Assembly (NCBI GenBank): GCA_964291545.2
Contig: OZ219861.1
Coordinates: 930,001 to 994,000, forward strand
Length of the DNA stretch: 64,000 bases
Direction: 5' to 3'
From: G963667675 sp964291545
Lineage (GTDB): Bacteria > Chloroflexota > Dehalococcoidia > Lucifugimonadales > UBA3495
How positions within the stretch are numbered: the stretch's first letter is position 1; every line of letters begins with the position of its first letter. The position numbers and the translations under genes are program-made. Below, piece after piece: positions 24,573 to 33,326 of this stretch. Below the pieces are notes generated by a model, which saw nothing but the letters and a program-made list of their open reading frames with translations, was not told the DNA's origin and did no database searches.

Positions 24573-25910
24573 ATGGCTGAGACCATCAGAGAAGCCTACA
24601 TCCGCAAGAATCCCAAGTCCGCAGCCTTATTCCCCAGGTTCAAGCAATACTTCCCCTCCGGCGGCGCTGGCCATGACAGCCACGTGTCCGAACCCTTCCC
24701 CATCATGCTTCAGCGAGGGCTTGGCCCCCGCAAATGGGACGTCGACGGCAACGAGTACATCGACTTCGGCATGGGTGCCGCATCATTGCTCCTGGGCCAC
24801 GCTCACCCGGAGGTTGTGGCTGCGCTGACCGAGGCTGCTCCCCGCGGCTCCTACTACGGAGGGCCCTTTGAAAAAGTGCTGGAATGGGGCGAGCGCGTCT
24901 GCAACCTGATTCCCTGCGCCGACAAGGTGCGTTTCGTCGGCTCCGGCACCGAGTCCACCGCCTTGGCCATGAGAATCGCCCGGGCCTACACCGGCAAGGA
25001 CAAGATCGTCCGCTGGGAGTCCCACTACCACGGCTGGCACGATTACGTCATGCCAGGCAACCTGGCCCCATTCGACGTGCCGTCTTCCACTGGCGTCCCC
25101 AAAGCCGCTCTCGATGCCGTCGTGGTCTTGCCCCCCGACCTCGATGCCTTGGAGCAGACCCTGGCCTCCGACAGCGACATCGCCGGCGTCATCACCGAAG
25201 GGTCCGGCGCTTCCTACGGCACCGTCCCCCTCCAACCCGGATTCCTGGAGGGCGTCAGGCGGCTTACGCGGCAATACGGTGTCGTCATGATCTTGGACGA
25301 AGTGATCACAGGCTTTCGTTGGAGCCCCGGCGGGCTGCAACAGAAAGTGGGGGTCACTCCCGATCTGTGCACCATGGGCAAGGTCCTAACCGGAGGGATG
25401 CCCGGCGGGGCGGTTGCCGGACACAGCGACATTATGCAGGTTATGGAAGAGACGGGCGACCCTCATCACGACCGTTTTGAACGGGTTCCCCATGGCGGCA
25501 CCTTCAATGGCAACCCCTACGCCGCCGCCACCGGCAGCGCCGCCATGCGCATAGTCGCCACCGGCGAGATGCAGGACCAAGCCGACCGCATGGCCCAACG
25601 TTTGCGCTCCGGCCTGGGCGACATCATCAACCGCCACGAAATTAACGCTTGCGTATACGGCGACTCTTCCACCTTCCACCTTCACTTCGGCCACAAGTCC
25701 ATCGACGGCCTGACCGCCGAAGCCCTGAAGAGCACCCCTGCGTCGCTTCAGCGCAGCTTCCGTCAAGCCCTGCAGGTGCGTGGAGTGGACAACATGTCCC
25801 GCACCAGCGGCGTCCTTTCCGGCACCCACACCGAAAGCGACATCGACCAGGCTCTGGAAGGCTTCGACGGCGCCATCAAAGCCCTGCTCGATGAGGGTCT
25901 CATCACATGA
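24573..25910 (+). CDS. Class III aminotransferase (glutamate-1-semialdehyde aminomutase-like)
   Basis: PLP enzyme. Seen: YIDFGMGAASLLLGHAHPEV, FVGSGTESTALAMRIARAYT (phosphate binding), HYHGWHD, LDEVITGFR with Asp242, and the Schiff-base Lys270 in TMGKVLTGGMPGG. The overall pattern is that of GSA aminomutase relatives, but no haem genes are adjacent and such homologues often act on other amino compounds, so hemL is not assigned. 445 residues. ATG after a strong AAAGGAGGA site. Confidence 0.87.
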   Translation: MAETIREAYIRKNPKSAALFPRFKQYFPSGGAGHDSHVSEPFPIMLQRGLGPRKWDVDGNEYIDFGMGAASLLLGHAHPEVVAALTEAAPRGSYYGGPFEKVLEWGERVCNLIPCADKVRFVGSGTESTALAMRIARAYTGKDKIVRWESHYHGWHDYVMPGNLAPFDVPSSTGVPKAALDAVVVLPPDLDALEQTLASDSDIAGVITEGSGASYGTVPLQPGFLEGVRRLTRQYGVVMILDEVITGFRWSPGGLQQKVGVTPDLCTMGKVLTGGMPGGAVAGHSDIMQVMEETGDPHHDRFERVPHGGTFNGNPYAAATGSAAMRIVATGEMQDQADRMAQRLRSGLGDIINRHEINACVYGDSSTFHLHFGHKSIDGLTAEALKSTPASLQRSFRQALQVRGVDNMSRTSGVLSGTHTESDIDQALEGFDGAIKALLDEGLIT

Positions 25911-25916
25911 CCCCCT

Positions 25917-25972
25917 CCGTTCGACCTGAGCCTGTCCTAAGGTTCTCGAAGGGGAAAATCGAAGGGCGAACG
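25917..25972. repeat. Dispersed repeat, intact form of the IS110 target
   Basis: CGTTCGACCTGAGCCTGTCC followed by TAAGGTTCTCGAAGG and a return arm GAAGGGCGAACG. It gives the uninterrupted form of the site split at 8355/9496: TTCGACCT (7 of 8 to the left guide) and CTGAGCC (exact to the right guide). Confidence 0.8.
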
Positions 25973-25978
25973 CACAGC

Positions 25979-26668
25979 CTACGACGCGTTCAGGAATGCA
26001 ACAACCAGCGGGTGCGGACGCTCTCTGGTGCTCCTCGTCTGCGGCACAAACAACGTGGCGACAAAGAACCGAAGGTCCGGCAACTCGACGATCCGGGGCT
26101 CGCCGTCGGCGTCCGTCCCTGATACCACCATGCCGCCGGCTTTCAGGTCACCTAAATAGTCCATGTTCAAGCCGAAGTCGCAATAGTACCGCTCGGTTGC
26201 CTCCGTTGCCCCATAGGCCCCGGCCGCAACGCTGCCCGGTGCGATGTTCACCGGCATTGACTGCCCCGCCAGGGAACACTCCAATTCCTTGATGAACAGG
26301 CTGGACGCGTAGGGGTCGTACTCGGCGTGCTGCGCATCGCTGAACCCCAACACGTTCCGGGCGTACTCCAGCACCACGTGCTGGAACCCGCCGCAAGTCC
26401 CCAGCAGCGGCACATCGGCCTCCCGGGCATATCTGATAACCCGTAAAGCCCCCTCCATGCTCTTGTACGGGCTCCCCGGCGCAATCCAGTATGCGTCAAA
26501 GCGGCTGAGATCCGACTCCCCGAGGCCCTTGCAACTCTCCGTATCCAGCCACACCACTTCGGCCCGATCGCCTGTGGAGAGGGGTTGAGCGTGAGCCACC
26601 GCGGCGCCAATCGCGGCGTGCGGCTCATACCGCTCGTTGAAGTCTCCGATCACTGCAATGGTCGCCAT
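25979..26668 (-). CDS. CTP-synthase C-terminal-region-like glutamine amidotransferase
   Basis: Stand-alone class I glutamine-amidotransferase fold, of the group described as CTP synthase C-terminal-region-related (seleno)proteins. Nucleophile motif LLGTCGGFQH (Cys92 from the ATG at 26668), start ATIAVIGDFNERYEPH, and C-terminal RERPHPLVVAF holding the catalytic-type His. Some family members have selenocysteine at this position; here the codon is an ordinary TGC. An AGGTGAG ribosome site favours ATG 26668 over the in-frame GTG at 26677. Function unknown. About 80 bases downstream of an SDR gene. Confidence 0.8.
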   Translation of the reverse strand: MATIAVIGDFNERYEPHAAIGAAVAHAQPLSTGDRAEVVWLDTESCKGLGESDLSRFDAYWIAPGSPYKSMEGALRVIRYAREADVPLLGTCGGFQHVVLEYARNVLGFSDAQHAEYDPYASSLFIKELECSLAGQSMPVNIAPGSVAAGAYGATEATERYYCDFGLNMDYLGDLKAGGMVVSGTDADGEPRIVELPDLRFFVATLFVPQTRSTRERPHPLVVAFLNAS

Positions 26669-26746
26669 GCTGCTCACCTGCCACGGTCTCGTGCCTCGAC
26701 TCCCAAGTTGGACTGGGCGCCGGGATCTTGGCAGCTATATCCAGGT

Positions 26747-27499
26747 CTACTGGGCGGTGTAGCCGCCGTCGATGACCAACGCGGCTCCCGTCATGTAGGA
26801 AGACTCGTCCGAAGCCAGGAACAGCACTCCGTAGGCTATCTCGTCGGGATGGCCGGTCCTTCCCACCGGGTTACGCTCCTCCACGTCCCGCTGTATCTCG
26901 GGGTTGGTCAGCCGCCCTGCAGTCATGGGCGTATCTACCGACCCGGGGTGGACCGAGTTGACCCGGATGCCGTCCTTGGCAACCTGGATGGCGGTAGTCT
27001 TGGTCAAGAGATGGACTGCGGCTTTGGAGGCGTCATAGGCGGCATTGCCGGGGTGGTATCCGACAAAGGCGGCGGACGATGAGATGTTGACAATCGACCC
27101 GCCTCCGGCCTCTCTCATTACCGGCACCGCTGCTTTCGTGCCCAGAAAAACACCCTTGGCGTTAACGGCCATGACCAAGTCCCACAGCTCGGGCGTAATC
27201 TCTTCGAGGGCCGCCGTCTTGATTATCCCGGCGTTGTTTACCAAAACGTCCAGCTTTCCGAACCTGGTTACTGCCGTCCCGACCGCCCTCTCCCAGCTCG
27301 ATTCCTGGGTCACGTCCAGGGTCACAAAAACGCACTCGCCACCGGCTTGTTTGATTTCAGACTCTACCCTGCGGCCCTGGGGTTCCAACAGATCACCGAT
27401 GACTACCTTGGCGCCTTCGCGAGCGAACATTCGGGCCTCGGCGGCCCCCATTCCCCTGGCTCCCCCGCTTATCAGGGCAACCTTGTTTTCAAGTCGCAT
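26747..27499 (-). CDS. Short-chain dehydrogenase/reductase (copy 1 of tandem pair)
   Basis: NAD(P)-dependent oxidoreductase, classical SDR. Cofactor motif SGGARGMGAAEARMF, VLVNNAGI, catalytic Ser in ISSSAAF, Tyr-Lys in YDASKAA, and the C-terminal SSYMTGAALVIDGGYTAQ. 250 residues, ATG 27499. It is closely similar throughout to the next gene upstream (27583-28350), so the two arose by tandem duplication. Substrate unknown; resembles 3-alpha/20-beta-hydroxysteroid or 3-oxoacyl reductases. Confidence 0.9.
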   Translation of the reverse strand: MRLENKVALISGGARGMGAAEARMFAREGAKVVIGDLLEPQGRRVESEIKQAGGECVFVTLDVTQESSWERAVGTAVTRFGKLDVLVNNAGIIKTAALEEITPELWDLVMAVNAKGVFLGTKAAVPVMREAGGGSIVNISSSAAFVGYHPGNAAYDASKAAVHLLTKTTAIQVAKDGIRVNSVHPGSVDTPMTAGRLTNPEIQRDVEERNPVGRTGHPDEIAYGVLFLASDESSYMTGAALVIDGGYTAQ

Positions 27500-27582
27500 G
27501 GCTGCTACTCCTTAGCCGTCGATGGCAAGTTACGGCGGGCAGGGATAGGCCGCCTCCTAGGGGAGTCCCGGCGCCCGGCGGG

Positions 27583-28350
27583 CTAGTAAGCGGTTGCGCC
27601 CCCGTCGATAACCATCTCGCTGCCGGTCATATACGACGATTCATCCGACGCCAGGAACAGCACGCCATAGGCCACCTCTTCGGGGCGTCCCGTTCTGCCT
27701 ATCGGGATATGGGCTTCTGCGTGGCGCTGAAACTCCGGGTTGGCGATTCGGTAATGGCCCATGGGAGTATCTATGCCTCCGGGGAAAACCGCGTTTGCCC
27801 GGATGCCCTCCCTGGCGTGCTGTATGGCGGTGGCCCTGGTAAAGGCGCGAACCGCCCCCTTGGAAGCGGCGTAGGAATTAATGCTGGTTCCTATCAGAGC
27901 CGCCACCGACGCCGTGTTGACAATGGAACCTCCGCCGGCCCGGCGCAGTTCGGGGATTGCGTACTTGGTGCCCAGGAACACGCCCTTGGCGTTAACTTCC
28001 ATCACCCGGTCCCACTGCTCTCCGCTAAGTTCCTCGATGGAGAACGGCCTCCCGTCGGGGTGTCGAGTACTTGGTATGGCGGCGTTGTTCACTAGGATGT
28101 CCAGCTTGCCGAACTTGGATACCGCGGCCTGCACGGCGCTTTGCCATTCCAGTTCCTGGGTTACGTCCAATGAAACAAAGAGGCATTGCCCGCCGGCCTC
28201 GTTGATTTCCGCTTCTACCTGCCGGCCCTCGGCTTCCAGCACGTCGCCGATGACCACCTGCGCTCCCTCCCGGGCAAACATGCGCGCCTCGGCCGCTCCA
28301 ATCCCCCTTGCTCCGCCGCTGATCAGGGCAACCTTGTCCTTAAGGCGCAT
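27583..28350 (-). CDS. Short-chain dehydrogenase/reductase (copy 2 of tandem pair)
   Basis: Paralogue of the preceding entry and first gene of the pair. SGGARGIGAAEARMF, ILVNNAAI, Ser in NTASVAALIG, YAASKGA, and SSYMTGSEMVIDGGATAY. It has an insertion (STRHPDGRPFSIEELSGE) around residue 92 that its partner lacks, next to the active site, so specificities probably differ. ATG 28350. The ends MRLKDKVALISGGARG and MRLENKVALISGGARG are almost identical between the pair. Confidence 0.9.
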   Translation of the reverse strand: MRLKDKVALISGGARGIGAAEARMFAREGAQVVIGDVLEAEGRQVEAEINEAGGQCLFVSLDVTQELEWQSAVQAAVSKFGKLDILVNNAAIPSTRHPDGRPFSIEELSGEQWDRVMEVNAKGVFLGTKYAIPELRRAGGGSIVNTASVAALIGTSINSYAASKGAVRAFTRATAIQHAREGIRANAVFPGGIDTPMGHYRIANPEFQRHAEAHIPIGRTGRPEEVAYGVLFLASDESSYMTGSEMVIDGGATAY

Positions 28351-29010
28351 AACAGTCCTTACATTTCATGAGATATCGAACGTTGGCACGTCCCGGATTT
28401 TATCACCGTAGGCCAAGAGGTAAAGTGTGTTCCTTTCAGACGCTAACATGCTAGGGACTGGGGCTGGAGCCCCCGCCGACAAGAATGGGCCCTACGGTTA
28501 GTGCCTGCATGGCGGATGGCTCCCGCCGGGAGCCTCTGGCGCCTCCACTCAACACCCTGGCTGCCCGTGGTTCCCGCAACAACGGCTCGCGCGCCTGACC
28601 TTAATCGATAGATTCCGTACTACCTGCCACAGGCGAACGCGCCACGGTCCAGGTGCCGTCCGGATCATTCTCACCGATCGCTGCATTGACCGGATCATGT
28701 CGGGCAGTATATCACCCGACCCCTAGCGAATTGACCTATCACCGTGACTAGGATGGCCGCGAAATCTCCTGGCATGGCCGGATGGTCCGGGCGGCGATTC
28801 AACCACTCATACGAAGCATTCAAATGCCGTAACCATCGAGGCCTTAATTGTCCTGCATCATCTTCATGTAGAATGCGCAAGGGGTCACACGACCCGCGAT
28901 TACCAATATGCCGTTGACGCGCATAATCTAGAACGCCATTAAACGGGTCTCACCCATTACTGAGGGCGAGGACTTGGGTTTCTGACGCTTGCAACAGAAG
29001 GAGGCATGTC
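28351..29010. other. 660-bp region without a credible gene
   Basis: Divergent promoters for the SDR pair and the EthD-like gene are expected here, but none was clear. It contains a perfect hairpin GGCTCCC-GCC-GGGAGCC (28518-28534). A 61-codon minus-strand frame at 28695-28880 has no ribosome site or domain and is not called. Confidence 0.5.
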
Positions 29011-29718
29011 ATGGACGGACGTTATCCCACGGGATTGCTGGTGGCTTTCACCAGCCTGACGGACCAAGCAAAATCGGCTGAGTTCAACTACTGGTACAAC
29101 CATACCCACATTCCCGACGTTACCGAGGCTGGTGTATTCCACCACGCCGTGCGCTTCGAAAATACCGACCCCAACTCGCCGCGAGGTCGGTTTATCTCCG
29201 TCTACGAGACGACTCTGGGGAATCCGTCCCAGGCCATGCCAACCCACGTGGAAGCCGAAGCCAAGCTGGGTGGCAGGGAGTATCAGCAGGACCGGCGTCC
29301 GTACCAGGATGACGGGACCACTCCCTTGGCCAAAAGCATGGGGTGGGGGATATTCAAGAGGCGGGGCGGCGAGTTCGTGGCTTCGACGAAACCGGCCCGG
29401 GGAGTCTTAATCGTATTCACCAACTGCACAGACGAGGCCAGGCACGAAGAGTTCAACCGCTGGTACGAAGACATCCATATACCGGATATCTTGGGCACCG
29501 GGGCCTTTCACACTGCCTACAGATACGAAAGCGTGGAGCTATCAGATATAAATGCTCGATACCTGGCCATCTACGAGACCGACAATCCCGACCCGGCCAA
29601 GGCCCAGGCAGAGATTGTCAAGGTAAGGCCCGAGTGGCACCGGCGGGGGCGCTCGTTTGACGCCACAGAACTGGTTTCGGCGCTGACCGCCCGCCGCATC
29701 TGGCCTACGGCCTCTTAG
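29011..29718 (+). CDS. Duplicated EthD/dimeric alpha-beta-barrel-like protein
   Basis: Two copies of a ferredoxin-like alpha+beta domain in one chain. Copy 1 (residues about 8-115) has GLLVAFTSLTDQAKSAEFNY and FNYWYNHTHIPDV. Copy 2 (about 128-225) has GVLIVFTNCTDEARHEEFNR and FNRWYEDIHIPDI; each continues with a strand RxISVYET or RYLAIYET. Stand-alone members act as dimers in degradation pathways or as small oxygenases/lyases. Here the dimer appears fused. A strong AAGGAGG site precedes the ATG. It lies upstream of an amidohydrolase in the same direction. Confidence 0.7.
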   Translation: MDGRYPTGLLVAFTSLTDQAKSAEFNYWYNHTHIPDVTEAGVFHHAVRFENTDPNSPRGRFISVYETTLGNPSQAMPTHVEAEAKLGGREYQQDRRPYQDDGTTPLAKSMGWGIFKRRGGEFVASTKPARGVLIVFTNCTDEARHEEFNRWYEDIHIPDILGTGAFHTAYRYESVELSDINARYLAIYETDNPDPAKAQAEIVKVRPEWHRRGRSFDATELVSALTARRIWPTAS

Positions 29719-29930
29719 CGCCGTAGCCCGTCCAAACCCGTCATCAAAATCGAATTGCTCGACTAGGTCTCATCGCCCGTTTTAGTCCACTCGTCGCGAC
29801 GCGGGTGTTGGCCCTGAGGCAAACAATCTCACGCCTGGGAAACGAATATCATTTATTGACAGTCGTCATCGGCGAAAGCATAATTGGGGCCATAAACGTG
29901 GGGCTGGGATCATAAGGATACGGGAGGTAC

Positions 29931-31103
29931 ATGATGCCAGGTTATAGAGTCATTTCCCAGGACAATCACATCATCGAGCCGGCAGACCTGTGGACCAGCA
30001 GGGCCGCGGGGTCAAAGTTTGCCGACCGCCTTCCCTACGTCAAGAGCTTACCCACCAGCGATATGTGGTACTGCGACGGCCTGAAAATCGGCGCCGCCAC
30101 TTCGGGGTCGGCCAACGTGGGTAACCGGTTCGAAGAGCCGGAGAAGAAGATGCAGCGCCGGGTTACAATGGAGGACGCTCGCCCCGGCGGTTACATTCCT
30201 GAAGAGCACGTCAAAGATCTGGATATCGACGGACAGGACGTCAGCATTGTCTATCCTTCGATTGGATTCTTGATTTTCTGCCTGCCCGACGGCCAGTTGC
30301 TGGATGAGGTCTGCAGGATCTACAACGACTGGGTCGCAGAATTCTGCGCCGCCATCCCCAAGCGGCTTAAAGGCATCGCCATGATCAACACCGACGACAT
30401 TGGCGTCGGCGTAAAGGAGTTGGAACGCTGCGCAAAGATGGGCATGGTCGGGGCAATGATCGCCTCCTATCCCAGCACGGAGCAGCTCTACGACAACCCG
30501 GTGTACGAACCCTTCTGGTCCGCGGCCGAGGACTTGCAGATGCCTCTCAGCCTGCACATTTCGGGCAACCGCTACAGCAGGAACGAGGAGTTCGCCGACC
30601 TCGACCACCGGTGGGACCGGCCCGCCGTTATCTGCAACTACGCCTTTTGGCCCCAGATGTCGCTGTCCGACATGATCTTCAGCGGCGTCTTTCAGCGCCA
30701 TCCTAAGCTGCAGGTGGGCTCGGTGGAGCACGAGCTTTCTTGGGCGCCCCACTTCCTGGACCGCATCGACTACACCTACACCGACCGGATGCCGCCTGCC
30801 ATCGAAGCACAGGAAGGGACCCGCGCCGACAACGACCGGATGGTCCGGTTCAAGGACGGCGTGCTGCCCAGCGACTATTTCCACAGCAATTGCTTCCTGG
30901 GCTTCCAGGAAGACGCCATGGGCATCCGTGACCGGCACATCATAGGCGTGGACAACCTGCAGTGGGGCGCCGACTACCCCCACGCAGAGTCGACTTTCCC
31001 CCGGAGCGTTGAGATCCTGGAAACCATCCTGGCGGACTGCACCGAGGAGGAAAAGGCTAAGATTGCCGGCGGCAACGCGGCAAGAGTGTACCGCCTGGAC
31101 TAG
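29931..31103 (+). CDS. Amidohydrolase-related (TIM-barrel) metalloenzyme
   Basis: Amidohydro-rel family (decarboxylase/hydrolase type). N-terminal ISQDNHIIEPADLW holds one metal ligand; LHISGN supplies a His around residue 220; the segment GADYPHAESTFPRS near residue 345 holds the conserved Asp and is typical of the group. 390 residues. ATG ATG start after GGGAGG. It follows the EthD-like gene by 210 bases. Probable role in degrading an aromatic or cyclic carboxylic compound, substrate not readable. Confidence 0.85.
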   Translation: MMPGYRVISQDNHIIEPADLWTSRAAGSKFADRLPYVKSLPTSDMWYCDGLKIGAATSGSANVGNRFEEPEKKMQRRVTMEDARPGGYIPEEHVKDLDIDGQDVSIVYPSIGFLIFCLPDGQLLDEVCRIYNDWVAEFCAAIPKRLKGIAMINTDDIGVGVKELERCAKMGMVGAMIASYPSTEQLYDNPVYEPFWSAAEDLQMPLSLHISGNRYSRNEEFADLDHRWDRPAVICNYAFWPQMSLSDMIFSGVFQRHPKLQVGSVEHELSWAPHFLDRIDYTYTDRMPPAIEAQEGTRADNDRMVRFKDGVLPSDYFHSNCFLGFQEDAMGIRDRHIIGVDNLQWGADYPHAESTFPRSVEILETILADCTEEEKAKIAGGNAARVYRLD

Positions 31104-31131
31104 ACCCGGATCCCATCATTGGCTGAATGCG

Positions 31132-31165
31132 ACAGGCGCTCCTCATTGAGCGCCTGTTGTTGTTT
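31132..31165 (+). terminator. Rho-independent terminator of the amidohydrolase gene
   Basis: Ten-base perfect stem ACAGGCGCTC/GAGCGCCTGT with a 6-base loop, followed by TGTTGTTT. It lies 29 bases after the amidohydrolase stop. Confidence 0.8.
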
Positions 31166-31315
31166 GGTGGCCGGGGCGCGAGTTTGCCATGGGAGCCGGA
31201 ACTAGTTACGTTGATTATGCGTTGGCGTGAGGCAACCTAGCCGCGGGCCGATGCGGCGCTTTGGCCTTGAGCAATCAACTGGTGAGCAAGATGGAGCCTA
31301 AGACTTCGTATCGGG

Positions 31316-32965
31316 CTAACTATTCTCCAGCAACCGTCTCGCCGTGTCCCGCGCGGCATCCAATGTCGCGGCGAACTGGTCTTGGGGCACGTTTTGTAGA
31401 ACGTTTAGGGTCTCAAGGGTCGTTGCAGGTGGGCCCGATAGACCCATCACGATGCACTGGGTGTCGTGCTCTGTAGCGCTGTCGATTAACTGCTCCACCA
31501 CCAGGGCGGCGCTGTCGTCGATGTAGACGGTGCCGGTGAAGTCCAGGATCACCACCTCGTGGTCCCCGATGTCCACGCTTATCGTATCGATCAGCTTGCT
31601 GGAAGATGCCACGGTAAAACTCCCCCTCAGGGCTACTAGGCCAACACGGGCGGAGAAAGAGTCCGCATCTTCCCCTCCAGTGTCTCCCGGCAGGAAGTTC
31701 CGGTCTAGCAACGGCACCGATACCACGCTGTCCAGTTCCATACGCTCGAATTGCCGTGCGCTGGCCATACCGGCAGCGATCAGCCCAATCGCCACTGCAG
31801 TAACCAGGTCTAAGAACACCGTTAATCCTAAAGTGATCAGCATCACCAGAAGGTGTTCCCGCTGCACCCGATGAATCCGGGTGATAAACCGCCAATCGAT
31901 GATGTCCCAGCCGACCTTCATCAGAATGCCGGCAAGCACCGCGTGGGGGATTTTCTCGGCGTATCCCCCAAGCCCCAGCACCAATGCCAACAGGATCCCG
32001 GCGACCACCACTCCCGACACTGGCGTGCGGCCCCCAGCACGTACGTTGATCACCGTTCCCATAGTTGCGCCTGCGCCCGGCAGGCCCCCGATAAATCCCG
32101 CCATCATGTTGCCAATGCCCTGACCTACCAGCTCCCGGTTTGGCTTGTGGCGGGTCCGGGTCATAGTATCGGCAATCAAGGAAGTAAGCAGGCTGTCTAT
32201 TGATCCCAGCAGGGCAATGGTTATCGCCGGCGCCACTGCCCCTGCCAAGATATCCAGAGAAAGGTCCGGCAATTCTATGCCCGGCAGGCCGGTGGGCACT
32301 TCGCCGATGACCGGCGTATCGCTTAACCATAGGACACCCAATAGCGTCCCCGCGATCAACGCCGCCAGTGTAGGGGGAAGAATCCTCTTCAGCTGGCCCG
32401 GCCAAAGCACTCCCACACCGAGAGTAACAAAACCGATGATCAGAGCATTGAAGTTGACGTTGTTGATTGCGTCGGGCCAGGTCCGTATAGAACCCAACGG
32501 ACCACCCGGCTCCACCGAAGCACCTAAGAAGGGTAGAGTCTGCACCAGCATTACGATCACGCCGATGCCTGACATGAACCCCGATATCACCGAATAGGGT
32601 GTAAAGGCCACAAACCTGCCGATCCTCATGACGCCCAGCAGGATCTGTATCAGCCCCGCCATGACGACTATGGTGAAGGCTTCGGCCAGGTTGTCCGCGG
32701 CGCTGGTGACAATGACCGCCATGGCCACGGACATGGGGCCGGTGGGGCCGGATATCTGGGACCGCGTTCCTCCGAACACCGCGGCAAAGAAGCCCACGGC
32801 GATGGCCCCGTACATCCCCGCCTTGGGTTCCAGTCCCGCCGCCACGGCAAAGCCCAACGCCAGCGGCAGGCTGACCACCGCCGCCGTAATGCCGCCGAAC
32901 AGGTCCCCGCGGAAAGTCTGCAGGTCGTAGTTCAGGCTGAAAATTCTTGAAGCATCTAGCGACAT
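31316..32965 (-). CDS. SulP-family anion transporter with STAS domain
   Basis: Inner-membrane transporter for sulfate, bicarbonate or a related anion. Ten or more hydrophobic helices (GGITAAVVSLPLALGFAVAAG, GGTRSQISGPTGPMSVAMAV, PYSVISGFMSGIGVIVML), a GLPGAGATMGT motif, and a C-terminal STAS domain with VILDFTGTVYIDDSAALV (Ser of DSAAL at the usual regulatory position). 549 residues. It is closely related to the SulP gene at 38396. ATG at 32965. Substrate not resolved. Confidence 0.88.
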   Translation of the reverse strand: MSLDASRIFSLNYDLQTFRGDLFGGITAAVVSLPLALGFAVAAGLEPKAGMYGAIAVGFFAAVFGGTRSQISGPTGPMSVAMAVIVTSAADNLAEAFTIVVMAGLIQILLGVMRIGRFVAFTPYSVISGFMSGIGVIVMLVQTLPFLGASVEPGGPLGSIRTWPDAINNVNFNALIIGFVTLGVGVLWPGQLKRILPPTLAALIAGTLLGVLWLSDTPVIGEVPTGLPGIELPDLSLDILAGAVAPAITIALLGSIDSLLTSLIADTMTRTRHKPNRELVGQGIGNMMAGFIGGLPGAGATMGTVINVRAGGRTPVSGVVVAGILLALVLGLGGYAEKIPHAVLAGILMKVGWDIIDWRFITRIHRVQREHLLVMLITLGLTVFLDLVTAVAIGLIAAGMASARQFERMELDSVVSVPLLDRNFLPGDTGGEDADSFSARVGLVALRGSFTVASSSKLIDTISVDIGDHEVVILDFTGTVYIDDSAALVVEQLIDSATEHDTQCIVMGLSGPPATTLETLNVLQNVPQDQFAATLDAARDTARRLLENS

Positions 32966-33155
32966 ACCGGGCCCAGATGGTCACTTACCCTTCCACTCAC
33001 CGCAAAACGCTGCTGGGCTGTGAACAGGGTCGCTGGGCAGATTCCGTCCTCCATTCCCCTCGCCGCGTTTACTTGTCGACGCGCAAGTTACCAACGAACT
33101 ATCGACCTTTGGGTCGCGGCCCTGTAGGAGGGTTGTAAGGGCCCAACTAGCGTAC

Positions 33156-33230
33156 TGGTGGGCCCGGCAGGAGTCGAACCTGCGACCCGCCGGTTATGAG
33201 CCGGCTGCTCTGCCGCTGAGCTACGGGCCC
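33156..33230 (-). tRNA. tRNA with CAU anticodon (Met elongator or Ile2)
   Basis: Read on the minus strand: acceptor GGGCCCG at the 5' end pairs with the CGGGCCC before the 3' end, D-arm AGCTCAGCGGCAGAGC, anticodon stem GCCGG/CCGGC with loop CTCATAA (CAT), T-arm GCAGGTTCGACTCCTGC, and an encoded CCA. The paired first base (G1-C72) rules out the usual initiator tRNA. Lysidine-modified tRNA-Ile(CAU) cannot be separated from elongator Met by eye. Confidence 0.93.
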
Positions 33231-33326
33231 GGGGATTGTAGATTATGCCCAGCCTCTCTGGGGTGTCAAGAAGCGCGGCCATGGCTCTGGTCGAGCGATG
33301 GGGCCTAGCTGGCTCTGCAAGAAGCT

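Noticed and set aside
24573..25910. Calling the class III aminotransferase hemL
   Set aside because: The fold fits, but no tetrapyrrole genes are near and many homologues of this type have other substrates.
28695..28880. 61-codon minus-strand open frame
   Set aside because: No ribosome site, domain or compositional support.
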